Below are positions 1-11,899 of a DNA stretch of 64,000 bases, piece by piece. The stretch is taken from positions 2,108,001 to 2,172,000 of the forward strand of contig JAQOTA010000069.1 of assembly GCA_029532415.1 (NCBI GenBank). Direction: 5' to 3'. A model generated the notes under the pieces. It worked only from the letters and a program-made list of their open reading frames with translations. It was not told the origin of the DNA and did not search any database. The translations under genes were made by a program, and so were the position numbers. Every line of letters starts with the position of its first letter. Positions within the stretch are counted from its first letter, which is position 1. The stretch is from Marasmius tenuissimus. Its lineage: Eukaryota > Basidiomycota > Agaricomycetes > Agaricales > Marasmiaceae.

Positions 1-225
1 GAGGCATTATTGGAGAGCTGTCGATATGAAGAGTAAGCAACTCCTCTAAGCCCGTACAGAGGTACAAACCCAGTATTAATTCAAGCATGCAACAGTGCCA
101 AACGGAGATTATTCGATATAGGTTACAACGAGGCGGATTTTCTCGTGGTCAAAGCAATCTTCCGAGGGACGAAGCCGCTGACCGAGCATGGTGAGGTCAG
201 GTTGGCATCCTCATGAACGTCCCTA

Positions 226-1215
226 ATGAGAACCACTATTCGCTCAGAATGGCGTATCAAGGAGACCTTCGTGCATGGCCTCATACAACACGTTAGGCTA
301 CGTGACGCTCACCGAAACAAAAACCCAGTAGTTCATTCCCGATATACCAAGTTCGCCAAAGTCTGCAGGAAAATCAAGTTCTCTCTTCGGCCCATCGAAA
401 CCCGCGACTTCCCCACCCCATCTACTATCTTGGAGGAAATCTCATTCGACAAGTCTCTAGCAAGGCTCATCGTGGCTCCCGACTACGTGTCGGTCACTCA
501 AGCCGACTTCGAGGGCTTGAGGGAAGAGATTGTACAAACGATGTACCAAGTTCGCCACGAGTGCCAACGTCGCCTCTCGTACGTCTACGATGAGGATCCT
601 GTTGTTTCTGCAGACAAGGTTAGGTTTCTGTCGTTCGGACTGATTCCACTGGCCTCCAGCGAATCTCTGTACTCGGTCGGTAAGCGTGGATCATTCCACA
701 TCGTCAGGAAGCTGTCGGAGATGGGCTTTGAACCTCTTCTGACCGCCCCGGACCAGATGGATGCCCGTCGAGACTTGTTGCGTTGTACGTCTCGTGGGTG
801 TTCTCAATCCTTTGAAGGTTCCTGGCGAGAATGGGTACGTGCCTAATCCCTATATTAGCCACGAGCTTGAGAAACTGACACCCTCTATGACATGTTCCAG
901 CTTTCTCATGTCTCTTCCGAACACGAAGATGAGCTCGAGTATGAAGAGAGTCTAGACCTCGCGGGTATCTCGTTCGAGCTTGTTCATGGTCGACAAGATA
1001 CCAAATCCTTCGGGTGGTCCTGTAATTATTGTCACGCCGTCTCGACGGCGGTTATCTCGACTGTTATGGAGCACCTCAACCACGAGTGAGTGGAGCACTG
1101 ATCAAACGGACGGGCCTAGCTAATGTTTATTTCTAACAGCCATGGTGTCGCTACCCCTCAGGTCCCTGACGACCTTTTCGTCGAGGATCCGGCGGCACAC
1201 TTGGATAGGTTTTGA
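226..1215 (+). CDS. Unrecognised protein with a CxxC...HxxH motif, 3 exons
   Basis: I do not recognise this gene. Three exons join in frame: 226-834, 901-1085 and 1140-1215, giving about 289 residues. The introns start GTACGT and GTGAGT and end in AG. An in-frame stop at 214 lies just before the ATG, so 226 is the first possible start unless an upstream exon is spliced in. The N-terminal 200 residues are basic and hydrophilic with no membrane segment. The second exon encodes an acidic stretch, then GWSCNYC, then EHLNHD: two Cys and two His in a spacing that could bind one zinc ion (inference). A shorter relative of the second exon lies at 8.05-8.3 kb. Exon structure is supported by frame agreement; function is unknown. 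Confidence 0.5.
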
Positions 1216-1989
1216 CGCGGAGGCATCCGGTTCTCAAAGTGGATGATACTTGTGGCCGCGTGCGTTGGTTCTACTGGTTTCTTATTGCTGGTCTGTTGTA
1301 TAGCAGTGTATAGCACGCTCTCGTCGGGCTTATGGTCCCTTCTCCCAAGTTGATTCAGATTGATCGCACTGTCTTCTGAACTTCCCAGTTCCAACTTGTT
1401 TTGCTTGATGTGGTGCCACATTACATGACTCATTGTTTTGTCACTTAGATAGGACTCTGGATCCAAATTTTCATTTCCTTCGTGTCTTTCGAATCACCGT
1501 GAATCAATCAACCATCCTTCGCACTCATCATGGACTTTGTGAGGGGTTGTCAGATGGTACCGCGTTTCTTCTCTGCTAACCCGAAGCGTCAAACCATATC
1601 ACTAGGATTGGGACCCTCATAGGAAGGAACCATGTGGACGATTTCCTGATCAGAGCTTTTCGAAACGACAGCATCCCGACGGGCTGTGCCGCGCTGGACA
1701 ACGCTATATGGTAGCATCTAAATCACAATTTGCGGTCAGATACGTCCTTTTGATCCCAGCAGAACAACAGACATCAGAAAAGTGAGATGGTGATGATCTC
1801 GGTAGCACCACTCACTTCGTTCTCATATTAGACTGAGGCGGCAATGAGGCAGTCGCCATTCCACCCAATTCCCAGCGAGCAAGTTTCTCCGATTCGTACC
1901 TAGGTGAGATTCAGTTCTGGCGTCGGTGTGCCCAATTGATTTTTTGACCTCTGAATGGTTTAGAAAGCACCTTTGACGCGATTCCGACC
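1216..1989. other. Intergenic, nothing recognised
   Basis: No supported gene. Short open frames on both strands lack splice logic or recognisable motifs. Confidence 0.4.
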
Positions 1990-2487
1990 ATGAGCTCGGT
2001 AGATCTTGAAAGTGCAATTGGTGTTATTGCGCTCTTCGGCTCCCTCAGCCTATACCTTTGCGTCGTCTTCATCCTTGGCAGGAAAAAGAGGCGTAGATTG
2101 ACGTCCTCGCCGGACTCTGGTGACCATTTGGAAGCAAGAGGCGAGGCCGACTCTCCAACTGCGTTACGGAGACCAATGCTTTCGTTCCTCCCCTCATTCG
2201 GGGCCTATCCTTTTCATCGTTCAACTAGCGAGTCTAGCACTGTGCCACTGGTCGGCTCCTCACAGGATATAGATGATCCTAGCATCCATGACGAACCTAT
2301 CTCTTCTCCACAAGTTGCCTTATCTCCCTCCCCACCGCCATATCCCCCCCAGTCTCCGATGCTCCTTCACCCCGTGACACCAGCACCGTCGTATTCCGAG
2401 CCCCTGAATCCAGGATCTTATCGGAACACCCTGATGAGCCACGTAACATACGAGACGCTTCCGAGTTACCATACAGTAACGTCTTAG
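1990..2487 (+). CDS. Small single-pass membrane protein with a PPPY motif
   Basis: Single open frame of 165 residues. A hydrophobic segment at about residues 8-30 (GVIALFGSLSLYLCVVFILG) is followed directly by the basic stop-transfer run RKKRRR, so the remainder should be cytoplasmic. The tail is Ser/Pro rich and contains SPSPPPYPPQ, a PPPY motif of the kind bound by WW domains such as those of Rsp5-type ubiquitin ligases (family knowledge; binding is inference). There is no signal peptide separate from the membrane segment. The family is not recognised. The clean membrane segment/basic/disordered layout and the absence of an equally good frame on the other strand support it as a real gene, though an upstream exon cannot be excluded. 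Confidence 0.5.
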   Translation: MSSVDLESAIGVIALFGSLSLYLCVVFILGRKKRRRLTSSPDSGDHLEARGEADSPTALRRPMLSFLPSFGAYPFHRSTSESSTVPLVGSSQDIDDPSIHDEPISSPQVALSPSPPPYPPQSPMLLHPVTPAPSYSEPLNPGSYRNTLMSHVTYETLPSYHTVTS

Positions 2488-2923
2488 AGGACCTCCAGTC
2501 CTTGCGGCTTGATTACCAGGGAAGGAACGTAGCGGCAGACTATTCATCATGGTTCCAACGAGTGCCTCCTACCTTGGATCCCGAATGATCATCGTAATGA
2601 ACACCTACTCGTTCGGCGCGGTCGTGGAAGTTACAGTACCTTTACTGTCCGAGATAACTTGGTGCTCAGGAGATTATGATCGATCATCAGACAGCTTCAC
2701 GACCTCACGACCCCAGGCCTGACCTGAGGCTTTCCGTCTACCTGTTTGACGTTCATGAGAATCTAGTCCGCTATGTCCGTACTACATCGGTTACAATTGG
2801 ATATTTGAGAGGCATAGTGATCATGCCGCAGTAAAAGCCCGCTTCACCCAATGATTCGATCACACTCCCAGTGGGTCCCTTCCACTAGGTCGAATCACCC
2901 CGGCGAGCTATCAGCTCGAATGC

Positions 2924-4168
2924 TCAGCGCCAGGACATCCGAGGATCAAAGAAAAGACGGTCACACACCTCTGTAATCTTTCCGGGATGATCCTGGCTCT
3001 CTTGAAGTCGCGGGACGTCCACCGAGCCACAGGTTGAAGAAAAGCGTGCAATATTCCGAGACTGAAAAGACATCGTCTCATCCTCGATGTCGAGAATCCC
3101 TTCTTCGAGTAGGTGTCTTGACACTCCAACATTTCGGAAGACCGAGCAGGTCCTGCAGTGAAGAAACGCTAGGGTGATGACCGTGAATCCAATTCTATAT
3201 GCGGGGGGAATTGTCTCGAATCCCATAATGGAAATCAACATCAGATTGAATGACATCTGCATCCTTGAATCTTGGATTAAAAAGGGCGCGTTAGATCGTC
3301 GCAGGATATCAACTCACAAATAATATCGTTGGCCGTGTCGTAGGAGGGCTTTCGAAAAGGTGGGAACGTCCCTTGCTACGACCGCAATCTTGAGCCTCTC
3401 GAGGAGCCCTAGTCGCCGCATCGGGTAGACATCTGCTGGTGAGAGGACAAGGCCGCTGCTGGTCGCAAGGGCAATACAAGTGCCCTGGAAGGTGTTGAGC
3501 CCCATCGTGACTTGGATAAGGACGCCGTTTACGTTGGTGTGCATGCACGACCCCGTGCCGAGAATCCCTTCTTTGAAGAGAAAAGGGCTGACTGCCACGG
3601 AGGTTCCGGATGATATCAACCACACAGCCCCAAGGGACCGGGTGATCCAAGGACGATCGAGGTAAATGGCGTGAGTGCGGACGAGATGTAGCAATCCAAT
3701 CAACGTGTAGCTAAGAGACCATAAAGATGTGACAGCCAATGTTAGGGCGTTGCAATGGGAGCCGACCTCTGCAGCTGAGATAGGAGACTCAAAATGGTGT
3801 GCTCTCGATACAAGTCTAACGACTTACTCAGGAGAATTGCTTCGCAAAGCAAAACAGTGAAGGTAACAAGTCTATAGGTTTTGTGAGAGCTTCGATATTC
3901 TGATTGTTTTCAATTGAAAGATGTTCGCTTGCCTCGAAACCACGTATACTGCCTGGGGAAAGTGAAAACCGGACTTCCGTATTACTCGAAAGTCCACCTG
4001 AGCGTGAATCAGAATGTCCCAAGATACGAACTAAGTCTCCTCTGTTAACGCTGATAGTCGGAGTCTACGGAGAAAAGAAGATAGGCTTACTGCCAATGAG
4101 CCTATGGCAATGCAGCACAGGTGCTGCCTTTGGGTCAGGATCGAGTCAGAAGGTTCTGAGGGTGCCAT
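2924..4168 (-). CDS. Array family multi-pass membrane protein, copy A
   Basis: Five exons on the minus strand: 4168-4091, 4030-3933, 3871-3828, 3774-3318 and 3263-2924, about 338 residues and all in frame. It begins MAPSEPSDSILTQ, then QRQHLCC. Later landmarks are WDILIHAQVDF, HLVRTHAIYLDRPW, FSKALLRHGQRYYL and CRTCSVFRNVGVSRHL. Around seven hydrophobic segments are visible. Exon sizes (98, 44, 457 nt) and phases equal those of the other copies. Intron 2 starts GCAAGC instead of GT, a tolerated minor donor class. A TATA box lies 51 nt before the ATG. Family resemblance is to Agaricomycete orphan integral membrane proteins with FSKALL..G..YYL and C.VFRN motifs (recalled, not searched). Function unknown. 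Confidence 0.8.
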
Positions 4169-4218
4169 AACGAGGTTCTCGGATATTGAAGTATCGTATT
4201 CGTCGCTGTCGAGCAGGC

Positions 4219-4224
4219 TTTATA
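4219..4224 (-). promoter_or_regulatory. TATA box of copy A
   Basis: Minus-strand GAGTATAAAGCC, 51 nt before the ATG. Other copies keep a TATA box at a similar distance. Confidence 0.55.
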
Positions 4225-4800
4225 CTCTTGAGTTTTCTGCGTTGAGGTTGTCCTCGGTATGGCGAGAACGGATACGTACAGTACTTGTGTCTTTTGCAGT
4301 GCCAGCCTACCTCATATTATCCAAATGATATAAGTTTTCGGATATAATTAACTCATGCTTCGGAGGCTGCAATCACCGAGAGGCTATGGCCAGCAACTTT
4401 AACCTGGGCGGCGAAGTACTGCGGAGTGAGGCCTATACCGAGAGCACTTGTTCAAGCTAAGATCTAAGAGTTAATAGGTATCTATATTTTGCGCGACGAG
4501 TTGAACCTGAACCACGTGTGTATAGGTTTCCACTATAATCTCCTGGTAACCCCATAAGAACCGATCGAACTGCAGGCGCGCCGCTGATTTTCGTGTCGTC
4601 TTCCCAATGGCTGACTCCGAGCCCCTGCGGTGGGAACCCGCCCAAACATGATGAACAAGACGCAAATTCGGGAACGGACTTGCGTGCATCATCTCTGAGT
4701 GCGCCTTTCGGCACTTCACGACTCAAGACGTTTGCCTCAGCGCGGCACTCTGCATCATCTCAAGAGCTCGATAAAAAACTAGATGCAACCCAGCTAGACC

Positions 4801-6091
4801 CTACACCTGCTGGTTCGCGCACGATGGTCCGTCTCCTGATTGGATTCCTACAACTGGCTGGCGACTCGTATCATGAGTGGATATAAGATTCAATGAGGAA
4901 CGAGATGCCCCCACCACTCCTGCTTCAGTTGAAGCTTGGCTCTCTCCGACGCAGGAAGCATCTGCCTCGCCGCGAAAACCACGGAGGATCATATTCGACG
5001 TACACCGAGAAGAGATCGGCTCGCCGCCCATATCTGTCACTGCTTCTTCACGAAGGTGTTTCGATATCCCAATGTTCCGGAAGACTGAACACGACCTGCA
5101 ATGGAGAACAACGTAGGGTATACACGCAAAACCGATTCGATATGTAAGAGGGATGGACTCGATTCGGATCATGGCAATAAACGCCAGATAGTGAGACAAT
5201 TCCATCCTAGAACGAGAATCACGATCGAACTCAACGAAGTCAGGGTATCGACTCACAGGTAATATTGTTGCCCGTGTCGTAAAAGAGCTTTCGAGAAGTA
5301 GGGAATGTCTTTGGCTACAACTGCTGTCTTGAACTTCTCGAGGAACCCAGATTGCTTTGTGGTGTAGACATCGGGGAGAAGAATTAAGCCACTACTCGTC
5401 GCGAAGACAATGCAGGTGGCCTGAAGTGTATGGATACACAGCATGATCTGGATAAGGGTGGGGTTAACACCAGTGTGTGTACACAGGTCCGCGCCTATCA
5501 CGCCTCCTTCGAGCATAAAAGGACCAGTTGCCATGGAGGCTCCAGAAGATACGAGCCATACTATAAAGAGGCAGCGGGTCACCCAGGTACGACCAGAGGA
5601 GATGGCCTGAGTTCGTAGCAAATGTAGCCCCCCCATCAAGGTATAGTGAAGGGACCACACGCATGTCATTGCGAGATGAAGGGCACGACATCGCGAACTT
5701 CCATGCCGCGCACCTAGAGAAAAATTCAGTATGATGCACATCACGGGAGAGCTTTCTACTCACTCAAAATCACGGTTTCGAGGATCAAGAACGTCAAATT
5801 GACAAGCCTGTTTATATTGAGTTACAGTTTTTGTTCTATTGGTCAATTTGTTCGGAGCTCACCTCATACCCAGATATACTGCCTGCGGGAGGTGGAATCC
5901 GGACTTGTTCATGAGACGCAAATCGACTTGTGCGTGAAGAAGGATATCCCAAACATTGGCCTGAGGTAATGTGTGAAGTCAAGATATTCAGCTGGAGGAA
6001 GAGAACGCACTGCCAAGAGGCCCACAGCCACGCAACAAAGGTGACGTCGTTGTGTTAGAAGTGTTGAGTCCGAGGCTCCTAAAGATTCCAT
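4801..6091 (-). CDS. Array family multi-pass membrane protein, copy B
   Basis: Exons 6091-6011, 5960-5863, 5807-5764, 5713-5257 and 5206-4801; about 361 residues if the last exon is read through. In copies D and I a short intron falls near this C-terminus; here the frame is open across that point, so the last intron may be lost or retained. Starts MESLGASDSTLL with TQRRHLCC. It keeps WDILLHAQVDL, HLLRTQAIS, TWVTRCLF, FSKALLRHGQQYYL and CRSCSVFRNIGISKHLRE. Exon 2 has LMNKSGFHLPQA where most copies have LMRKSGFHLPQA. Intron 1 starts GTGCGT. Next to A in the same orientation, with about 630 nt between A's start and B's stop. Function unknown. Confidence 0.8.
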
Positions 6092-6142
6092 AGGTGAATC
6101 GATTTATGAGGTACTGGTTGGTGAGTTAATTCCAGAACGGTT

Positions 6143-6148
6143 CTTATA
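6143..6148 (-). promoter_or_regulatory. TATA box of copy B
   Basis: Minus-strand GAGAGTATAAGAACCG, 52 nt before the ATG; almost the same as the copy M promoter core (GAGTATATAAGAAC). Confidence 0.55.
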
Positions 6149-6179
6149 CTCTCCGCAGTGAACAAGATCGTAAACAACT

Positions 6180-8040
6180 GATGTAATACAACATCAGTAC
6201 TTCACCGACCATCAAGATCCAATCTTCGATTAGAGTGCAGGATAAACTGACTGGTGCAGCGTGCCACTTTTGAATATTGGGATAGAGTAAATGTACAGCC
6301 TGATACAGCGACCCCATGGGCCATGTCCAGGAAACCCGCGCCTGGGTTACGTCCGTCGGCGTATTATTGAGCAGCCTGGCTTCCGGGCAGTTTCATTCAG
6401 TTTGAGCAAATTCTCTGTTCATCCTTGTTATTGATGAGGAGAGTAATCAGAACGCAGTTTGGTGGCTAGTCACTGGAAGTCGCGAATACGGGCGGGAATA
6501 TCGGGCAATACACAAGTAGGGTCGAACCAGCAGCTACCGATCAACACCTCAGTGAACAATAATTGGGATCGATCAAACTGTTCGCTCACCGCGAGGCATG
6601 TGCCAGCATGAGCGGTAGTTGCGAGATGCTCAGGGCGTCGAGTCTACTACGTAATTCTCCTTATGATGAGCCCGTCATCTCCTGTCAAAATTGCTGTAGG
6701 AGGCTCAATCTGAGGTGCGCTTTTTTTGGGACTTGCCCCTTGGGCGTGTTATAAAGAAAGTTGTATCGAGCCTGGATTCCAGGCTGAAATGCTGATGGTG
6801 GAGAAGGAAAAGGAGGGACGTGGGAATTCAGCTTCCCTTTTGGAGAGTGAATTAGGCGCTGTCGCTGCGGCCCTCATTTCAAAATCTTTTGGTCCGTATC
6901 CTATCAGCAATCATGGGTCACGAACACTACCGGAACGTAGAGAATTACTAGCTCTCGGCCCTTCACAGCGCTTGTAGCTCGAACCTGATGGTCCGGTGGA
7001 TGAATATAACAGTATGTAATCATGACCCTCAACAGATTTCGTTTTTTGACATGTTCATGCAGATGTCGGCCCAGCCTTTGCGGTCCTTCCATGGAACATA
7101 CATTGAACATACATCGAGATGGTAATGCGTGAAAACCCTCGGGAACGCCATTCCGTGACACCTCATGACTGCGTACTGTCAGAAGGGCGAAACGTCCTTT
7201 TACACCATTCGACCCGTGACGAGGAGCATCTGTTGGCACGAAAAAGAAGGGAGCAGATTAGGTATTGGGATCATCAGGACAAGGTCAGTCGAGATAATCA
7301 AAACGAGAGCCTCTTTCTCATAACTATCTGTGGGCCGATCTTGGTTGGCGCAAGAAACTCGCCTTGAAACTTCGGTTTTTCAACCTTTCATTCGTTCGGC
7401 ACAAGGCGTTGGTATATTGCTCGCCATCTCAGGCACAATTCATACCAGCCAAGTCTCAAGGTCTCATTGATAACATCCAATAGCATGCCCTCCGCGCCTC
7501 CATAAACACTATTGAATCCCTCTCTGATCCTCCCTCTTCGAGAGATGGTGGCTATGGTGGCTATGACGTACTCGGAGGAGGCTCAAATCGTGTCCTCGTC
7601 ATCAACCTGTTGCTTTCGCTCTGCCCCAGTGGCCCTATGAGTGCTTAGATTGCTTCTAGTGCTCGAGCGGCCAATCTGACTCCTCGAAATGTCTTGCTCT
7701 TTGGTCTTCTTCGAGGCGATTTCAAAGTGAACTGCTTCCGTCTTGCAAGCGACAGTCAGTCTCAAAACCGGTGTTAATCGGTGCTGGCTCAATCTTCGAC
7801 AAATCGCTCTCTATCTGATTCGCATTTACCTTGGTTATGGTAGTTCCTCTCAGGCACTTATTCCTTGTCCGATATCCTTAGTGTTTCTCGTACTCCTAGG
7901 TGACCAATTGGAATTTGGCGGTAAACGAGTTTCACCCACTTGTCTCATGCCGAACACATATCCTACAAGCAGCTCAGGTGAATCTAGGGTTCAGCAAAAA
8001 TTACACACATCCTCTTTTTCTGATCACTCGTCGTATAATC
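6180..8040. other. Intergenic, nothing recognised
   Basis: Only short unrelated open frames are present; none has a recognisable motif or a credible exon chain. Confidence 0.35.
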
Positions 8041-8049
8041 CTCTGTATA

Positions 8050-8330
8050 CGCCACGCACGAGACATCCACATAGATCATACTGACGACGGGCTCGACGAT
8101 GAAGGAAATTTTTATCCCGGGGGCATCTCGATTGAACTCATCCATAGCCGACAAGGCACCAAGTCCTCTGGGTGGTCTTGTAATTACTGTCGCAAAGCCT
8201 CAACGGTTGCGGAGCACCTCGATTGCAAGTGAGGCATCGATTGTACGGACGGGCACAGCTGAAGTCTGTCCCTGCCCTCATGTCCCTGACGACTTGTTCC
8301 TCGAGGGTTCAGACGCGCAATTGAAATCGA
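8050..8330 (+). pseudogene. Relic of the CxxC...HxxH gene (second exon)
   Basis: Translation of 8070-8230 matches the second exon of the gene at 226-1215: ISIELIHSRQGTKSSGWSCNYC here against ISFELVHGRQDTKSFGWSCNYC there, followed by AEHLDCK against MEHLNHD. A GTGAGG donor follows at the same place, and the downstream exon start (a Val-Pro-Asp-Asp stretch near 8280) also survives. The last His is replaced by Cys, which could still bind metal. No convincing homologous first exon is seen upstream, so I call it a partial copy. Confidence 0.45.
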
Positions 8331-8471
8331 CAGGGGAATCTACAATTCATGAAGCAGCGATACCTCGTATACTATAGGCTAAGAGATTAGTTCCAAGCGA
8401 ATTTCTATCGATCTACATCTTGCTGTCGATACCAATCGCGCAAATTTCTGGTATATGTAATAAAGACGGAA

Positions 8472-9698
8472 TCATTCTCTTCCTTGAGCCTGGCGTTCTT
8501 CCGAATTGACCTCGGGTGTGCTCTCCTGACGATCCTGTACACACGTGCCTCCCTGCAGCTCTGAGCTTGCCCTGTGCTGGAAAGAGCGAGGGCTAGCATC
8601 TCTACGGAAAGACAACGGGAGGTCAACGATGAGCTCCTCAGTAACGTATTTCGTCTTTCCGAGATTCCGGAAAATTGAGCATGCCGCGCAATGCAGGACG
8701 GCATGCATAACTACCATCATCCCTACGCGATATGCGAGAGGAATTCCATCGATGCTGATTCCGATGGCCGTGAAAAGGTTGACGCACAAGAGCAGACTAA
8801 CGATGGACAATATATCACTGTAGTCTCTTGGAAACGAAGCGCACACTCACAGATAATAACCTTGACTGTGACGCAGGAAAGATTTTGAGAATGCCGGCAA
8901 ATCTTTCGCCGTGATTGAGGTTTTCACTCTCTCGACAAACCCCCAGTTTTTGGTAAACGGAAACTCCGCAGGAGAGATGACAAGACTGCCGCTTGTCGCG
9001 AGAACAATGCATGTACCTTGGACAGTATTGATTGTGAATGTGATTTGTTGGAGGGTATGATTAAACTGAGTGTGTGTACAGGAGCCTCCAGCAACGGTGA
9101 CTCCATCGAGAATGAAGGGGCAGACAGCAATTGAGGTCCCCGACGATATTATCCAGGTTAGGGCAAAAAATCGAATCACCCACGGACTGTCCAGGTAGAT
9201 GGCCCGTACGCGTAACAGATGCAACAGACCTACTGAGGCGTAGTGGAAAGATCCCAGAGATGTAACGACAGTTTTCAGGACGCCACAGTACGAGCCAACC
9301 TGGGCAGCTTGAGGAAGATTAGAAAGAGAAAATTGTACGAAGAATGGGATCACTGACTCAGAAGCACCGTTTCGCACAGTAGAAATACGACGGTGGTGGT
9401 TCTAAGTGAGGGCGGCGGCGTTAGCGAATGTGTCGGGAGATCTTGTGATAGTCAGCACTCGGTGCTAACCTCATTAATATGTAGACTATCTGAGGCAGAT
9501 GCACCCCACTTCTGCGGATCAGCCCAAAGTCAACTCGCAAGTGAATCAGGACATCCCAAAGCACAACCTGAGCCTTCGTGAGATAGCAATTTTCAAGGAC
9601 AAAAAGAGACTAACTGCCAATGAACCCACGACAACATAACACAGATGACACCTCTGTGACATACTCAAGGGATCGAGAGGGACGTGGTCTATAGCCAT
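8472..9698 (-). CDS. Array family multi-pass membrane protein, copy C (divergent)
   Basis: Exons 9698-9615, 9567-9470, 9401-9358, 9307-8851 and 8817-8472; about 342 residues. Exon 2, 3 and 4 lengths (98, 44, 457 nt) and all phases match the rest of the array, but sequence is clearly more distant: start MAIDHVPLDPLSM, exon 2 with LIRRSGVHLPQI, exon 4 ending FSKSFLRHSQGYYL, and exon 5 with CAACSIFRNLGKTKYVTEEL in place of CRSCSVFRNVGISKHLRE. It is the only full member of this sub-branch here; a matching exon 5 fragment lies on the plus strand at 25.0 kb. Probably intact. Confidence 0.78.
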
Positions 9699-9737
9699 GG
9701 GATGGTGCCTTCGGAGTGGGTAAAAGGCGAGCGGCCC

Positions 9738-9743
9738 TTTATA
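9738..9743 (-). promoter_or_regulatory. TATA box of copy C
   Basis: Minus-strand GAATATAAAGGG, 40 nt before the ATG. Confidence 0.5.
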
Positions 9744-9794
9744 TTCAAGTTGCCACACAGCCTGATGTGCTGTACAATGTAGATGTCGGCGTTC

Positions 9795-9838
9795 GGGAGT
9801 CGGGACTCCGGAGTCCGGAGTTAGCCGCACCGACTCCC
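9795..9838. repeat. Short hairpin with GGGAGTCGG/CCGACTCCC arms
   Basis: Arms GGGAGTCGG (9795-9803) and CCGACTCCC (9830-9838) enclose the perfect 14-nt palindrome GGACTCCGGAGTCC (9803-9816). It could be the core of a degraded inverted-repeat element just upstream of copy C. Confidence 0.4.
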
Positions 9839-10175
9839 ACCCAGTGCTTCCGAAGTTCTTCCATAGCCGCTCGGATGGCAATATGAAAGAATGCCTTACG
9901 AATTCAATCTAGTTCTTCGACGACACTGTTTCTTCCGTTCCTTCCAAGACAACTGTGACAATGAAGCAAATGAAGATTGTCTTGAATGATCTAGAACGAG
10001 CTGGGGTACATTGAGGGGTCTGCAGTTCCCAAAAGCACCCTATAAATCGACAACGCCACTCCGGGTCTGCTCGAACGGGGCGTTCCCTGGTACAGTAGCA
10101 TGAACGAGAGTTTCGGACTTGAGAGTGCATGCTTGAATGATTCATACCTTTGAGCACCGGGCCTTCTGCGTGAGG

Positions 10176-11897
10176 CTAGTCCTCCGTGGCAAGACCTGTC
10201 GTCGAACTCAACTCGAAGCTGTCGCCGACCTCCAGAGGCTCTGGCATCTCCATCTCCACCTCGTCTTCTCTGACTCCAAATCTGATCGACGAAATAGCTT
10301 CATCAACGCTACTGGTGGCCCTTCCGAGCCCGCCTCGTATGATAATCAATGTTGGAGCGATACCCTACACGAGTTGCTAGCTAAATCAGAAGTTACGCTC
10401 AATGACTGGTGGCCGGCACTCACCGCAGCTGCCGTGACGAGAGTTCCCAAGTCGACAGGTGCTTTACCATTAGCGTGCGGATCGAAGATGTATTGAACAA
10501 TGACCAGTCCAACTTCTGCAATCGGGTATATCATCCCAGATTGGAGGCTAGTATACATTATCGTTCGTAAATATCCGAATTCGAATCGAAGTGGAACGGC
10601 AGGTAAACATACATGATTAAAGTGACGGCAGAGTAGTCGATTTGAGAGCTACCTTGCAGATCTCGTGCTTGTACACGAACAGCCCTAATTTTGCAGCTGG
10701 TAATCAAAGTTAGGGCGAACGTCAACTCCCAGACGTAAATTCGGGCTACATGACGCAAAACCCACCTGTCCAAAGGGTAACACCGAGATCGAATATCGCG
10801 CTACATACCGACACTGCATTTCCGAGGTTGTATGCTAGAAGGTATAAGTTCTTTTTTCTTGCATCCGTGCATTGTGGCCAAGCTTGAATGTACATGATTA
10901 CTGTCGATAGTTCTATGCCTGCATTCTCCCTCGAGAATCAGAATGTAGAACAACCAGGAAACATCCAAACGGGTGGTTTGAATCACCGGACTCACCTCTC
11001 ATGACTATGGCGACAGCAATGAGTAGTGCTATGACCCGCTTTCTGGAGTTTCGGATAATGTAGCAACGATGAATCTTCGATTTTGTTCATGTATAAGACG
11101 AATCAATGTCTAGCTTGAACAAGAACTCACGAGAACGACCTCTGCGAGCATACTAGTTGGTAGTCAGTCGGCAGGAGCAGTCAACAATACTGACGAACGG
11201 AAATGATAAAACCAGCTTCACGTACTCCATTAACGCTGCCAAAAACCGAACAATAGAGCTACATACAAATCATTCAGCGAGTGGATGACAAAAGCAATCT
11301 AATTTGACAACTCCAGGATACCAGCCTGAGTTTGACCCACAGAGTGGGTACTCACATCTGCACGAGCACGCCCACGTCCTCGCATGAATACTTCCACACC
11401 TCGATGAATTCTCGGGATTCTCTGACAGAGGACAACAACGTCGCTTCTTTGACTTGAATACGTGTCTCGATGGCAGTCAAAAAAGACATGATGGCGAAGA
11501 GCGATATCATGCACCAGAGGTAGAGATCGAGTTTGTCGAGACGACCCCCCCGCCGTCGACCGATGAGGATGTACAATGCAATCCCAAACAGAACTGTGTA
11601 GGTACCTTGACGCCCGTTCGATGAGAGGAAATTTGAGTGTTGTGATCTGGACCTTGTACAGAATTTCGGGATAAACATACCGTAAGTGAAAACTATGAGC
11701 TGAATGTGACGAACGGTCGTGATACATAAGCTTGATTTATCCAATTTTCCGGTTCGAGAAGGACTCACACACAGTGTTGTTATTGGTCGTACCAAGACGC
11801 TGCGATCATTGAGAAAAGGAGAGATTCTTCGTTCCAGCTCAGCTGGCGATGGTCGACTTCGAGCCTCACCCATAAATGAATGTGTCTGGAAGATCAA
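10176..11897 (-). CDS. Seven-transmembrane protein of a second Agaricomycete family
   Basis: Multi-exon minus-strand gene, reconstructed partly. Recognisable exons in order: N-terminal LNDRSVLVRPITTL (about 11780), TVLFGIALYILIGRRR then MISLFAIMSFLTAIE (11600-11350), an exon with IHRCYIIRNSRKRVIALL (about 11070-10995), ELTFALTLITSCKIRAV (about 10720), MIYPIAEVGLVIVQYIF (about 10560-10430), and a last exon with GIAPTLIIIRRGLG ending at the TAG at 10176. The YRCY..R..R.R.I loop and the terminal GIAPTLII.R.GLG signature are ones I associate with a large orphan 7-TM family of Agaricomycetes, distinct from the array family and from DUF6534. The C-terminal tail is acidic. The exact first exons and start are uncertain. 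Function unknown. Confidence 0.65.
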
Positions 11898-11899
11898 AT

